Assembly: GCA_014382365.1 (NCBI GenBank)
Contig: JACNJW010000049.1
Coordinates: forward strand, 32,543 to 96,542
DNA length: 64,000 nucleotides
Origin: SAR324 cluster bacterium
GTDB lineage: Bacteria > SAR324 > NAC60-12
Reading direction: 5' to 3'
The first letter of the stretch is position 1; each line of letters opens with the position of its first letter. The translations under genes and the position numbers were made by a program. A model generated the notes under the pieces. The model was not told the origin of the DNA and did no database searches. It was given only the letters and a program-made list of their open reading frames with translations. This document shows, piece by piece, positions 1 to 8,655 of this stretch.

Positions 1-457
1 AGCAGCAATCACAAAAATTGAAAGTCATGTTGAGGATGCTCTTGCCAAAGGTGCAAAGTTACTTGCAGGTGGTCATCGACACAAACTTGGTGGAACCTTT
101 TTTGAGCCAACAGTACTATCCGGAGTAACAACAGATATGCTGGTTGCCAAAGAAGAAACTTTTGGACCAATGGCACCTGTTTTTAAATTTGAGACTGAAG
201 AAGAGGCCATCGCCCTGGCAAATGATACCGAATTTGGTTTGGCTGCCTATTTTTATAGTCGAGATATTGGCCGAATATGGAGAGTCTCGGAAGCCCTTGA
301 ATATGGAATTGTTGGTGTAAATGAAGGAATAATTTCCACTGAAGTAGCTCCTTTTGGCGGAGTCAAAGAATCCGGAACAGGGCGTGAAGGTTCTAAATAC
401 GGAATCGAAGATTACCTGGAATTAAAGTATATTTGCATGGGTGGTATTAACAGCTAA
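1..457 (+). CDS. gabD: Succinate-semialdehyde dehydrogenase family protein, C-terminal part
   Basis: This is the 3' end of an NAD(P)-dependent aldehyde dehydrogenase; the frame is open from base 2 and the start lies outside the window. The visible 151 residues carry [41 protein letters not shown] and [19 protein letters not shown], which I recognise as the C-terminal half of GabD-type enzymes that oxidise succinate semialdehyde to succinate. The catalytic Cys and cofactor site are upstream and not seen. It lies 46 bp before a MoaD-like gene and an aldehyde:ferredoxin oxidoreductase, so the set may share an aldehyde-oxidation role. Substrate within the ALDH superfamily is inferred from motif similarity. 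Confidence 0.85.
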   Translation, partial: AAITKIESHVEDALAKGAKLLAGGHRHKLGGTFFEPTVLSGVTTDMLVAKEETFGPMAPVFKFETEEEAIALANDTEFGLAAYFYSRDIGRIWRVSEALEYGIVGVNEGIISTEVAPFGGVKESGTGREGSKYGIEDYLELKYICMGGINS

Positions 458-503
458 ACTCAGTCAATACTAATTTAAGAGAATACTCGGAAGAGGAAAT
501 TGC

Positions 504-737
504 GTGCAGATAAATCTTGAATTAATGGGGCCTCTGGTAGACTATCTACCTGACTCAGAGTGTGGGCAGACAAAAATGTCACTCAATGATGAAAGTACAA
601 TTGCCGATTTGCTGAGTCTGCTGAAAATAAAACAAAGAGTTGCGGTAGCAGTAAACGGTGAGCAGGAAAAAGAAATGAAAGATTTGCTGAAAGATGGTGA
701 TAACGTCATGGTTTTTACCAACGTCAGCGGAGGATAG
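504..737 (+). CDS. MoaD/ThiS-family sulfur carrier protein
   Basis: This 77-residue protein has the size and the C-terminal Gly-Gly of ubiquitin-fold sulfur carriers, which are adenylated and thiocarboxylated at that glycine to deliver sulfur to molybdopterin or thiamine precursors. The start is GTG at 504, preceded by an AAGAGG ribosome site eight bases upstream. It lies 36 bp before the aldehyde:ferredoxin oxidoreductase gene. A MoaD-like gene next to an AOR is a common pairing and suggests a dedicated carrier for the tungsto- or molybdopterin cofactor of that enzyme. A ThiS-type role cannot be excluded from sequence alone, but the context favours MoaD. Confidence 0.75.
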   Translation: MQINLELMGPLVDYLPDSECGQTKMSLNDESTIADLLSLLKIKQRVAVAVNGEQEKEMKDLLKDGDNVMVFTNVSGG

Positions 738-773
738 TTTTAAAATATTAATAATCAACTATAAGGAGAAGTT

Positions 774-2714
774 ATGCCTAAAGGCTATACCGGAAAAATA
801 TTACATGTGAATTTGACTCAGGGTGAACTGATAATTGAAGAACCTGAGGAACAATTTTATCGGACCTATATGGGAGGCAGTGCCTTGGGAATGCATTATG
901 TGCTGAAGGAAACTTCTGCAGGTGTGGATGCCTTAAGTCCGGAAAATGTACTGGCCTTGTGTACAGGAGTGGTTACTGGAACACCTATCTCCGGTCAAAG
1001 CCGCTTAACTGCTGTTGCAAAATCACCACTGACCGGCTGCATTGGAGATTCGCAGGGTGGAGGATTTTTTCCTGCACAAATGAAATTTTCAGGATTTGAT
1101 GCAGTAATCATCAAAGGTAAATCTCCTAAACCGGTTTTTTTGTGGCTGCATAATGGCGAAGCTGAATTACGTGATGCTGCACATTTATGGGGACTGACTA
1201 CTGGTGATGCAGAAGACAAGCTCAAAGAAGAACTGGATGACAAGCGCATTGAAGTCCTGCAGATAGGTCCGGCAGGAGAAAATCTTGTAAATTATGCTGC
1301 ACTGATCAGTATGAGCAACAGGGCCAATGGACGAACAGGAATGGGTGCAGTGATGGGTTCAAAAAACCTCAAAGCAGTTGTGGTTAGAGGCAAGCAGAAA
1401 CCTGAAATTGCAGACCCTGACACATTTAAAGAACTGCAAAAGTGGGGTACTGCCAACCTCGAGGCCACAGGCATGGACGGTTTTGGAAAATATGGGACAC
1501 CGAGTGTTACCACACCTCAGGACAAAGTGGGGGGACTGCCAACCTATAATTTTAACAGTGGAACTTTTGATCAGGCTGCTGAAATAGATGGAGTCAAGTT
1601 ATATAAAGAGCGTTTACGTGGTCATGAAAGAGATGAACAGAATCGTTTTGGCAGGGATACTTGTTTCAGTTGTACAGTAAAATGTAAACGTGTGACACAA
1701 ATCGATGAAGGGCCTTATAAAACTGAGGCAAAATACGGAGGCCCTGAATACGAAACAATTGCAACATTTGGAAGTTATTGTGGAGTCAGCGAGATGGATG
1801 CCATTATCCGTGCCAATGCATTGTGTAACATGTACGGTATGGATACGATTACCTGTGGTGCCACAATTGCCTGGGCCATGGAATGTTGGGCTGAAGGTAA
1901 GTTGTCAGCAGAAGATACCGGCGGCATTGAACTGGTTTACGGAAATGCAGAAGCAATGGTGCAAATGACAGAAATGATTGCTAAATGTGAGGGCTTTGGA
2001 AAAATACTCGCCAAAGGTTCACGTAAAGCAGCCGAAATTATTGGTCGCGGAACGGAGGAATATTTGATTACGTGTAAAGGTCAGGAAGCTCCGGCTCACA
2101 TGCCGCAGGTTAAACGAAGTCTCGGTATTGTTTATGCTGTCAATCCTTTTGGGGCAGATCATGAGTCCAGCGAACATGATGGCTCATACAAGGCCTTTCC
2201 AGAGAGGATGGAATATATTGGTCTGACGAAACCACAGGAAAAACTTGCGTTGAATAAAGAAATGATGCGTTTTGCAATGGTCACCCAGCATTTATTTAGT
2301 GCGATCGACAGTCTTTCAGTGTGTTCTTTTATTTATGGTCCTGCGTGGCAACTTTATGGTGCGGATAAGCTGGTGGAAGTGGTTAATGCTGTCACCGGAT
2401 GGGATGTTGATATTGAAGAATTATTAGAGGTCGGTGAGCGTCGTCTCAATATGCTGAGAGCTTTTAATTCACGTGAAGGTATTGGCCGTGAGTCTGATAC
2501 ACTACCCAAAAAGATGTTTAAACGTCCATTAGAAGGCGGCAGGTCAGATGGATATGCCTTGGATGAAGAAGAGTGGGAAAGAGCACTTGAAGATTATTAT
2601 CGTCTCTGCGAATGGGATGTAGAGACAGGGCATCCTTCACTAAAGAAGATGGAATCACTTGGTCTGGGCTGGGTAGTTGCTGAGAATGAAGCACTCTCAC
2701 AAGTTGTTAGCTGA
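774..2714 (+). CDS. Aldehyde:ferredoxin oxidoreductase (tungsten/molybdenum enzyme)
   Basis: The 646-residue protein is full length for the AOR family (about 600-650 aa), which oxidises aldehydes to acids and reduces ferredoxin using a bis-pyranopterin metal centre and one 4Fe-4S cluster. The N-terminal domain has the typical GYTGKILHVNL and the GGSALG/GQSRLTAVAKSPLTG segments. The cluster ligands are visible as Cys297, Cys300 and Cys304 (CxxCxxxC) with the fourth at Cys517, after Asp512. The GPEYET segment and DTITCG near residue 365 match pterin-binding regions. The ATG follows an AAGGAG site. It belongs with the MoaD-like gene before it and the sigma-54 activator after it. Tungsten is usual for the family, but the metal cannot be read from sequence. 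Confidence 0.93.
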   Translation: MPKGYTGKILHVNLTQGELIIEEPEEQFYRTYMGGSALGMHYVLKETSAGVDALSPENVLALCTGVVTGTPISGQSRLTAVAKSPLTGCIGDSQGGGFFPAQMKFSGFDAVIIKGKSPKPVFLWLHNGEAELRDAAHLWGLTTGDAEDKLKEELDDKRIEVLQIGPAGENLVNYAALISMSNRANGRTGMGAVMGSKNLKAVVVRGKQKPEIADPDTFKELQKWGTANLEATGMDGFGKYGTPSVTTPQDKVGGLPTYNFNSGTFDQAAEIDGVKLYKERLRGHERDEQNRFGRDTCFSCTVKCKRVTQIDEGPYKTEAKYGGPEYETIATFGSYCGVSEMDAIIRANALCNMYGMDTITCGATIAWAMECWAEGKLSAEDTGGIELVYGNAEAMVQMTEMIAKCEGFGKILAKGSRKAAEIIGRGTEEYLITCKGQEAPAHMPQVKRSLGIVYAVNPFGADHESSEHDGSYKAFPERMEYIGLTKPQEKLALNKEMMRFAMVTQHLFSAIDSLSVCSFIYGPAWQLYGADKLVEVVNAVTGWDVDIEELLEVGERRLNMLRAFNSREGIGRESDTLPKKMFKRPLEGGRSDGYALDEEEWERALEDYYRLCEWDVETGHPSLKKMESLGLGWVVAENEALSQVVS

Positions 2715-2760
2715 GACTGATAATCAGTTGGAATAATCAACAAACAAAACGGGTGAATTT

Positions 2761-3831
2761 GTGGCGAATCAAAGCAGACGTCCACTGACAGAATCAAGTT
2801 CAGTGCAAGATGAGTTCTGGAATCAGGATGTACTAAAAGAAGTACACACCAGAAGTCCACAAATGCTCAAGACATTTGAAAAGGTCAAGTCTGTGGCTCC
2901 AACAAAAACTACAGTTCTGCTGCAGGGAGATACCGGAGTTGGTAAAGGCATGGTAGCCAAACTGATTCACCAGCACAGCAGTCGAAAAAATGAGGCTTTT
3001 GTACATGTCCATTGTGGTGCATTGCCGGAAACTCTGGTAGAGAGTGAATTGTTCGGTTATGAAAAAGGTGCTTTTACGGGTGCAGTAAAACGCAAGCTTG
3101 GACGTTTTGATAATGCACAGCGGGGTACTATATTTCTGGATGAGATTAATACAATTTCCGGAACAATGCAGATAAAATTGCTTCAAGTTCTGCAGGAACG
3201 TATTTTTCAGCGTGTTGGCGGAGAAGCACCTATTGAGTCTGATGTTCGTGTGATTGCCGCATCCAATTCAGATTTGCAGCAATTGTGTGACGATGGCTAT
3301 TTTCGTAAAGATCTCTATTACCGCCTCAGTGTATTTCCTCTGGAAATACCCTCATTACATCAACGCTCCGAAGACATTCCTGAGTGGATTGATTATTTGA
3401 TTGACTGGTTTAACAGGCTTTATTTTAAAGAAATACAAGGTGCAGACCCTCTGGTTGTCAAGGCTCTTGTGGAATATTCCTGGCCTGGAAATATTCGAGA
3501 ATTAGAAAATGTTATTGAAAGAGCATATATTCTTGAAACAACACCAGTTCTCATGCCTGAGAGTTTTCCGCAGGAATTATTTTCTACAGCAAATAATACT
3601 GCTGAAGTCTCACTGGACATTACCCAGACTCTTGCAGAAGTCCGTCGGCAAAGTATGGAGCAGCTTGAAAGACAGTATCTTAAGGAACTGCTGAGAAAAC
3701 ATCAGGGGCGTATAAATCGCTCTGCTGAAACAGCTGGCATCACGACAAGACAGCTTCATAAACTTCTCAGAAAACACGTAATCCGCAAAGAAGAATTCAA
3801 GCCTGCTTTTACTTCATCTACAAATAAATAA
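2761..3831 (+). CDS. Sigma-54-dependent transcriptional activator lacking a sensor domain
   Basis: This 356-residue enhancer-binding protein consists almost entirely of the AAA+ core and a Fis-type DNA-binding tail. Walker A is GDTGVGKG at 56-63, the sigma-54 contact loop GAFTGA is at 103-108, Walker B GTIFLDE is at 122-128, and a helix-turn-helix lies near 330-350 (NRSAETAGITTRQLHKLL). The N-terminus is only about 30 residues before the AAA+ domain, so there is no GAF, PAS or receiver domain; PspF has the same layout and is controlled by a partner protein. The GTG start has only a weak ribosome site. It directly follows the AOR gene by 46 bp and probably regulates that cluster. I could not find a convincing -24/-12 promoter inside the window. 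Confidence 0.9.
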   Translation: MANQSRRPLTESSSVQDEFWNQDVLKEVHTRSPQMLKTFEKVKSVAPTKTTVLLQGDTGVGKGMVAKLIHQHSSRKNEAFVHVHCGALPETLVESELFGYEKGAFTGAVKRKLGRFDNAQRGTIFLDEINTISGTMQIKLLQVLQERIFQRVGGEAPIESDVRVIAASNSDLQQLCDDGYFRKDLYYRLSVFPLEIPSLHQRSEDIPEWIDYLIDWFNRLYFKEIQGADPLVVKALVEYSWPGNIRELENVIERAYILETTPVLMPESFPQELFSTANNTAEVSLDITQTLAEVRRQSMEQLERQYLKELLRKHQGRINRSAETAGITTRQLHKLLRKHVIRKEEFKPAFTSSTNK

Positions 3832-4044
3832 GTGAACATCTTCGGAACGCCTATTGTTTATGCAAAACTTATGGGTATTTTGCGCAGATGATTAGTTTGT
3901 TCTTTCACGGAGATCATGTTGGGAATTATTCTTGGTATAACAGGTGAACAAAATTTTGCTCCGCGGATGCAGATGGTTCATTATGATGTGCTGAAATATC
4001 TATCTCGTCCAATATGTCTGTTATTGATTGTTGCAGGATTATAA
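3832..4044 (+). pseudogene. Remnant of a tripartite tricarboxylate transporter large subunit (tctA), C-terminal end
   Basis: Between the activator and the MFS gene one frame reads, from 3832, a short segment (NIFGTPIVYAKLMGILRR), a TGA, then from 3916 MLGIILGITGEQNF ... VHYDVLKYLSRPICLLLIVAGL and a stop. The second part matches the C-terminal pattern I know from TctA proteins (LG-x-x-x-E-x-N, then GD-x-x-x-F-x-x-RPI and a hydrophobic end), and the first resembles a segment that normally lies about 70 residues earlier. Both parts share a frame, so the simplest reading is an internal deletion plus a stop in a decayed tctA. No tctB or tctC is nearby. Identification rests on short recalled motifs. 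Confidence 0.5.
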
Positions 4045-4111
4045 ACTTTTTTCACGGGCATCTTCAAAGCCATATCATATTCGTTAAAGTCATGAATTTG
4101 TTATCCTAAAC

Positions 4112-5341
4112 ATGACATCCAAGACTATTCTTCAAGAGAAATCTTCAATACTCATCATTAGCTGGATTTGCATTGCAGAAATCCTGACTATGCAGGGTGT
4201 TTTCACGTTTTCATCCATGCTTCCATTTTTCTTAGAAGAATGGAAGATTGACAGTGTTGATGCAGGCTGGATCAGCGGAATCTACTATGGCTCCTACATG
4301 ATATCAGTCATGATCCTGGTCAGTCTAACAGATTGGATTGATGCCAAAAAAGTATATATTAGCGGTGTGTTGATAACACTTATAAGTTGTATCGGTTTCG
4401 CTCTGTTTGTAGATGGTTACTGGTCAGCCATGCTCTTCAGAACCTTGGGTGGAATAGGTCTGGCAGGAACTTATATGCCCGGACTTAAAGCTCTGACAGA
4501 TCGGCTGTCAGGGCCAGCCAGGATTCGTGCGACATCTTTTTACACTGCCTCTTTTGGAGCTGGGACTGCACTATCATTCTTGATTGGAGGTTCAATCCTG
4601 AAATGGTTTCCGTGGCAAACTGCTTTCTGGATTGCAGGCTTATGCGCCTTGCTGGCACTGTTGATTGTAATTAAAGTTTTGGAAAACCGTCCAAATCAAG
4701 TTGGATCTCGTACAGGTCTGCGAACACTTGATTTCAGGCCGGTATTAAAAAACTCTAAAGCAATGGGATGGATTGCCTGTTATTCTACTCACAATTATGA
4801 GCTGTTTGCATTCCGTTCCTGGATTGTCGTCTATCTGGTTTTTGCACTTACTGGCGTTTCTGAAGGCTTGTTCATTCAACCATCAGTAATTGTTTTCTTT
4901 GGTGTTTTACTTGGAATGCCGTCCAGTGTTATCGGCAATGAACTGTCAATGCGTTACGGTAGGACCCGTGTTGTCGTAAGTATTATGTGTTTCTCTGCAG
5001 TTTTGGCAGTTGTTGTCGGAAACAGTATAGGTCTTTCTGCACCGTTACTGATAGTTCTTGTACTTGTTTATGGATGTTTTGTAACTGGTGATTCTGCTTC
5101 AATAACATCAGGCGTTATTGAGAGTGCTTCAGAGGAAAATCGTGGTGTCACAATGGCGGTTCATTCAAGTATCGGTTTTATTGGTTCCTTCCTGGGGCCC
5201 ATTGGTTTTGGTATGGTACTTAATGCTTTTGGAGGTCATAACAGTTCTGAGGCCTGGTTTTGGGCATTTGCATCGACAGGAGTCATTTTATTGCTTGGCC
5301 CCCTTTTTATAGTAATGCTCAGGATAATTAGAAAACAGTAA
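4112..5341 (+). CDS. Major facilitator superfamily transporter
   Basis: This 409-residue integral membrane protein has the length and about twelve hydrophobic segments expected of an MFS permease. The loop after TM2 reads SLTDWIDAKKVY, and TM4 is followed by GLAGTYMPGLKALTDRLSGPARIRATSFY, typical of the cyanate/nitrate-type MFS subgroup. The start ATG at 4112 has no good ribosome site. Neighbours (tctA remnant before, sucD after a 390-bp gap) do not reveal its substrate, so only the family can be given. Confidence 0.85.
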   Translation: MTSKTILQEKSSILIISWICIAEILTMQGVFTFSSMLPFFLEEWKIDSVDAGWISGIYYGSYMISVMILVSLTDWIDAKKVYISGVLITLISCIGFALFVDGYWSAMLFRTLGGIGLAGTYMPGLKALTDRLSGPARIRATSFYTASFGAGTALSFLIGGSILKWFPWQTAFWIAGLCALLALLIVIKVLENRPNQVGSRTGLRTLDFRPVLKNSKAMGWIACYSTHNYELFAFRSWIVVYLVFALTGVSEGLFIQPSVIVFFGVLLGMPSSVIGNELSMRYGRTRVVVSIMCFSAVLAVVVGNSIGLSAPLLIVLVLVYGCFVTGDSASITSGVIESASEENRGVTMAVHSSIGFIGSFLGPIGFGMVLNAFGGHNSSEAWFWAFASTGVILLLGPLFIVMLRIIRKQ

Positions 5342-5659
5342 TATTCACAATATTTACTGCCTGTTTGTAAGAAGATATTGGTTGCCACAGTCATAGGAAA
5401 CAACCATTTTTGTAAAACTTACGTACTATTTTAATTTATCTTGTAAATCCAATAGATGAACCATTCAGACGAGGAGAATTCAGTCCGGTAGAGAAATTTG
5501 AAAAACACGAATTACATGTTTAAAAAAACGTTTTCGCACCACGATAACATTTGTTTGGGTTATTACTATTCATAAAACAATAACAAATATTGAACGTCTC
5601 AGACAAATTCTTTTAATAAATAAATTTATTTGATAATTTACACTTGCCTGTCAGTTGTA
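5342..5659. other. Intergenic region, AT-rich, no gene seen
   Basis: This gap between the MFS gene and the sucD promoter holds no frame of protein-like composition on either strand, no RNA gene I recognise and no clear terminator hairpin. Confidence 0.6.
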
Positions 5660-5688
5660 TTGATTCGTTGTTCCAGATACTTTATAAT
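5660..5688 (+). promoter_or_regulatory. Candidate sigma-70 promoter for sucD
   Basis: TTGATT at 5660-5665 and TATAAT at 5683-5688 are separated by 17 bp, the optimal spacing. The -10 box is perfect and the -35 matches four of six consensus bases. Transcription would begin near 5695, about 40 bp before the sucD ATG. Confidence 0.6.
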
Positions 5689-5733
5689 GAATCACGTTAA
5701 AATCTCATTAATTCTAAACTGAAACAGGAAATT

Positions 5734-6609
5734 ATGTCAGTTCTCATTGATAACAATACAAAACTACTTGTACAGGGAATTACCGGTTCACAGGGGATGC
5801 TGCACACGCGTGGCAGTCTCGATTATGGAACAAATGTTGTTGCCGGAGTTACTCCGGGAAAAGGTGGGCAGGATTTTGAGGGGGTGCCGATTTTTAATAC
5901 AGTTCTCGAAGCAGTAAAAGCTACAGGTGCAAATGCCTCGATGATTCTAGTGCCGCCTCCATTTGCTGCAGATGCAATAATGGAAGCTGCTGAAGCGGAA
6001 ATCCCATTGATAGTTGCCATTACTGAAGGAATTCCAGTCTTGGATATGGTGAGTGCAGTCTCTTTTGTCCGGCAAAAAGGTTGCAGACTGATAGGCCCTA
6101 ACTGTCCTGGAATAATCACTCCTGGTCAGAGTAAAATAGGTATCATGCCTGGACCAATCCATAAAGCTGGCCCGGTAGGTGTTGTATCACGTTCAGGAAC
6201 ATTAACTTATGAAGCAGTTGGTCAACTCAGTAGAGTTGGTTTAGGTCAGTCCACCTGTATCGGAATTGGCGGAGATCCGGTAAATGGAACTAACTTCATT
6301 GATTGTCTGAAACTTTTTCAGGATGATCCGCAAACAGAATCAATCGTTATGATTGGAGAAATTGGTGGAGATGCAGAAGAACAGGCAGCAGATTTTGTCA
6401 AAGAATATGTGACAAAACCAATTGTAAGTTTTATTGCCGGACAGACTGCACCTCCAGGACGCAGAATGGGACATGCCGGCGCAATTATTTCCGGTGGCAA
6501 AGGAACTGCTGATGAAAAAATGAGTGCGCTGCAGGAAGCAGGAATTCATGTTGTAAAAACTCCGGCAGAAATTGGTGAAAAAATGCTTGAAGCAATGCAA
6601 CAGGTCTAA
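5734..6609 (+). CDS. sucD: Succinate-CoA ligase (ADP/GDP-forming), alpha subunit
   Basis: This 291-residue protein matches the normal length of SucD, which with SucC interconverts succinyl-CoA and succinate while making a nucleoside triphosphate in the TCA cycle. It shows the CoA-binding N-terminus ([21 protein letters not shown]), the GPNCPGII segment and the phosphohistidine region [14 protein letters not shown], where the phosphorylated residue is His247. The ATG has an AGGAAA ribosome site. Unusually, sucC is not next to it: the upstream neighbour is an MFS gene beyond a 390-bp gap and the downstream gene is on the other strand, so sucD is transcribed alone from its own promoter. Confidence 0.95.
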   Translation: MSVLIDNNTKLLVQGITGSQGMLHTRGSLDYGTNVVAGVTPGKGGQDFEGVPIFNTVLEAVKATGANASMILVPPPFAADAIMEAAEAEIPLIVAITEGIPVLDMVSAVSFVRQKGCRLIGPNCPGIITPGQSKIGIMPGPIHKAGPVGVVSRSGTLTYEAVGQLSRVGLGQSTCIGIGGDPVNGTNFIDCLKLFQDDPQTESIVMIGEIGGDAEEQAADFVKEYVTKPIVSFIAGQTAPPGRRMGHAGAIISGGKGTADEKMSALQEAGIHVVKTPAEIGEKMLEAMQQV

Positions 6610-6647
6610 AAAATCTTTAAGACAGAAGTTTTCGGAAAGATCTAAAC

Positions 6648-7163
6648 TTAGCTTAGTGTGACGGATTGATTAAGATTCTGTTGAGGATGGGAGCCAGCGG
6701 GAAGTGCAGTGAAGATTGCGTTTTGAATGCGGGGGTCTGTTTGCAAAGTTGAGATTATTTTTTCGATATTTTTGTATTCGAAATATTTGCAAAAAATTGA
6801 GAGATACAACTGATTGATCTTTCTTTCTGTTGCCGAGCCATTCCTTGTTTCAACTTCTACAATGCGTTTTGCAATTTCGTTGACCAACCAGGGCATTTCT
6901 TCAAATTTATTGCGAAACAAACTAAAAATTTCTGCAAATACTTCTATCAAAGAAACAGAAAACTCTTCATTGAGAGCCTCAGGTTCTATGTGATAATAAC
7001 TGCTGACCCGTTGTTTAATATGTTCCAGCATCCTGCCCTGGAGCATATTTACCAGCAACTGCATAGAATGAGTTACATCACATTCTGGTTCGCCCGATTT
7101 TGCATCGGTAAGCGAATCCAAACAATCAGCAATAACCCGAGTATACGGGCTGATAGTTGTCAT
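6648..7163 (-). CDS. Hypothetical protein, 171 aa
   Basis: I do not recognise this protein. It is predicted soluble and largely helical, with no signal peptide, no membrane segment and no obvious catalytic motif; the tail (SHPQQNLNQSVTLS) looks disordered. It is transcribed convergently with sucD, whose stop lies 38 bp away, and its start faces a 270-bp gap before the next minus-strand gene. Composition is like the surrounding genes, so it is likely to be real rather than a chance frame. Confidence 0.6.
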   Translation of the reverse strand: MTTISPYTRVIADCLDSLTDAKSGEPECDVTHSMQLLVNMLQGRMLEHIKQRVSSYYHIEPEALNEEFSVSLIEVFAEIFSLFRNKFEEMPWLVNEIAKRIVEVETRNGSATERKINQLYLSIFCKYFEYKNIEKIISTLQTDPRIQNAIFTALPAGSHPQQNLNQSVTLS

Positions 7164-7436
7164 GTTTTACTAAAGACCAAAAGAAAATCTAGAAAAAAGA
7201 TATTCTCAGGGTGGTTTGTCCGAAAGAGTTAAGAAGTAAGTTTGATCGTCAACTGACTTCAAAGTTTCTAAGAATCTTATACCACGTTATGAAGCTTGCT
7301 GATAATATGCAAGACCATTGGGAAAAATATTCTACATTTATTTTCTAATCAAAAGTTGTGCAAGCCGCACACCATTATTTTTCTGCCGTATTCATCAAGC
7401 TAGTCTGTTGCCTGAAACATTTATATTGGTGCAGAT

Positions 7437-7661
7437 TTAGTTGCATTTCGCAATCATTTCCGGTTGATCTTCCCAGGTATCAATTGTGACAACTCGATAT
7501 CCGCTGTAACAAATCAGCTGCGATTGACGGTAACAGTAAAAAACATGCTGAGGACATGAAAGATATTGATTGCTGAGTGAAGGCGGCCTGTTCCTTAGAG
7601 AAACTTTATTGGAACAACCTGCAATCATTAAAGTCAAGAGAATGAAAAGCAAACGTGACAT
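7437..7661 (-). CDS. Small predicted lipoprotein, 74 aa
   Basis: The N-terminus has a hydrophobic signal (LLFILLTLMIAGC) with an IAGC lipobox, so Cys16 would be the lipidated residue after signal peptidase II cleavage. The mature part of about 59 residues has five further cysteines (CPQHVFYC, LIC, AKC and others), which could form disulfides in the periplasm. Its ATG lies one base after the stop of the EEP-family gene, so the two are almost certainly cotranscribed. No function can be assigned. Confidence 0.65.
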   Translation of the reverse strand: MSRLLFILLTLMIAGCSNKVSLRNRPPSLSNQYLSCPQHVFYCYRQSQLICYSGYRVVTIDTWEDQPEMIAKCN

Positions 7662-7662
7662 T

Positions 7663-8514
7663 TCATGCTTTTATAATTAACCGGACTGGTTGGTGATCAG
7701 AAGCTGCTGTTTTAGTATTCACAGAAATTTCTTTAATCTGCGGAATTAAGTTTTTACTGAGAAAAAAATAATCACGGCAATGTGGACCATTTTTCCATTG
7801 TTTGTGATCAAATATCCCACAAGTAGGAGTGCGTGAAATTGCCGGGTGAAGAACATCCCAGGCATCAACTAAATCTGAAACATTATTAGCAAATGGCGCA
7901 GTCATTTGTTGATATGACTTACTGTCTGGTGTGAAGTTGAAATCACCGCAAATAATCATTTTTTCCGGACGTACCAGCAGTTCAAATGGAGTATCTGGCA
8001 GGTCAATACCGGGTTCATGAAATTGTGAAGAGGCTTCTACATGCAGTTCACGCAAACGTTGAACTTGAGCCAGTTGCTGTTTCTCAGAAAAAAATTCGAG
8101 ATGTGTGTTCATCAACCTGAATGCACCTGAGGTACTGGGGATTATGAGCTCAGAGGTTTGTCTGGATAAAAATTTTGCAGCTGGATCGGCCGGTGAAGGA
8201 AGCAGGTGGTGCAGCACTTGAGTTGGTGTACGGCGGGTTAGTATCAAATTGCCAAATTGCTTCCGGACCCCGTTATGACCTCCGACGCGGTCATGTGCGG
8301 CCCCAAAAAAAGATTCATATTCCGGAAATAGATTTTGCAGTTCAGCAAATTGATCACAACCACCGTCAGTTGCGGGATAATTTCTTGATATTTCCTGCAG
8401 GCAGAGTATGTCCGGCAAACCGTCAATACGGATTTGCTGAGCGATTCTTGTTAAATCAATAACTCCGTCTACACCTTTTCCGTATTGAATATTCCAACTT
8501 ACAATTGTCAGCAT
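7663..8514 (-). CDS. Endonuclease/exonuclease/phosphatase (EEP) family protein
   Basis: This 283-residue protein carries the hallmarks of the metal-dependent EEP fold: the N-terminal VSWNIQYGKG with the metal-binding Asn, the catalytic Glu in LCLQEIS, GDFNF with the Asp-Asn pair near residue 190, and SDHQPV at the C-terminus. Family members hydrolyse phosphodiester or phosphate bonds in DNA, lipids or nucleotides, and the substrate here cannot be told. It has no signal peptide. It is followed one base later by the small lipoprotein gene, forming a two-gene unit. Confidence 0.85.
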   Translation of the reverse strand: MLTIVSWNIQYGKGVDGVIDLTRIAQQIRIDGLPDILCLQEISRNYPATDGGCDQFAELQNLFPEYESFFGAAHDRVGGHNGVRKQFGNLILTRRTPTQVLHHLLPSPADPAAKFLSRQTSELIIPSTSGAFRLMNTHLEFFSEKQQLAQVQRLRELHVEASSQFHEPGIDLPDTPFELLVRPEKMIICGDFNFTPDSKSYQQMTAPFANNVSDLVDAWDVLHPAISRTPTCGIFDHKQWKNGPHCRDYFFLSKNLIPQIKEISVNTKTAASDHQPVRLIIKA

Positions 8515-8616
8515 GTTACAATTAAAAAATGTTATTTTAATTTGTAGTGTAAAAAAAGTTATTCTAAATTATGGGAGTTCATCATCTTTGCAATTGCTAT
8601 TCAAAGATGAACGGAA

Positions 8617-8641
8617 ACTATTGAATTTAGTTCAATAGTTG
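8617..8641 (-). terminator. Candidate hairpin terminator after mtaB
   Basis: Perfect 10-bp arms (AACTATTGAA and its complement) flank a 5-nt loop 15 bp beyond the mtaB stop. The stem is AT-rich and the following U-run is short, so termination would be weak. Confidence 0.4.
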
Positions 8642-8655
8642 AGCAACACAAACTA

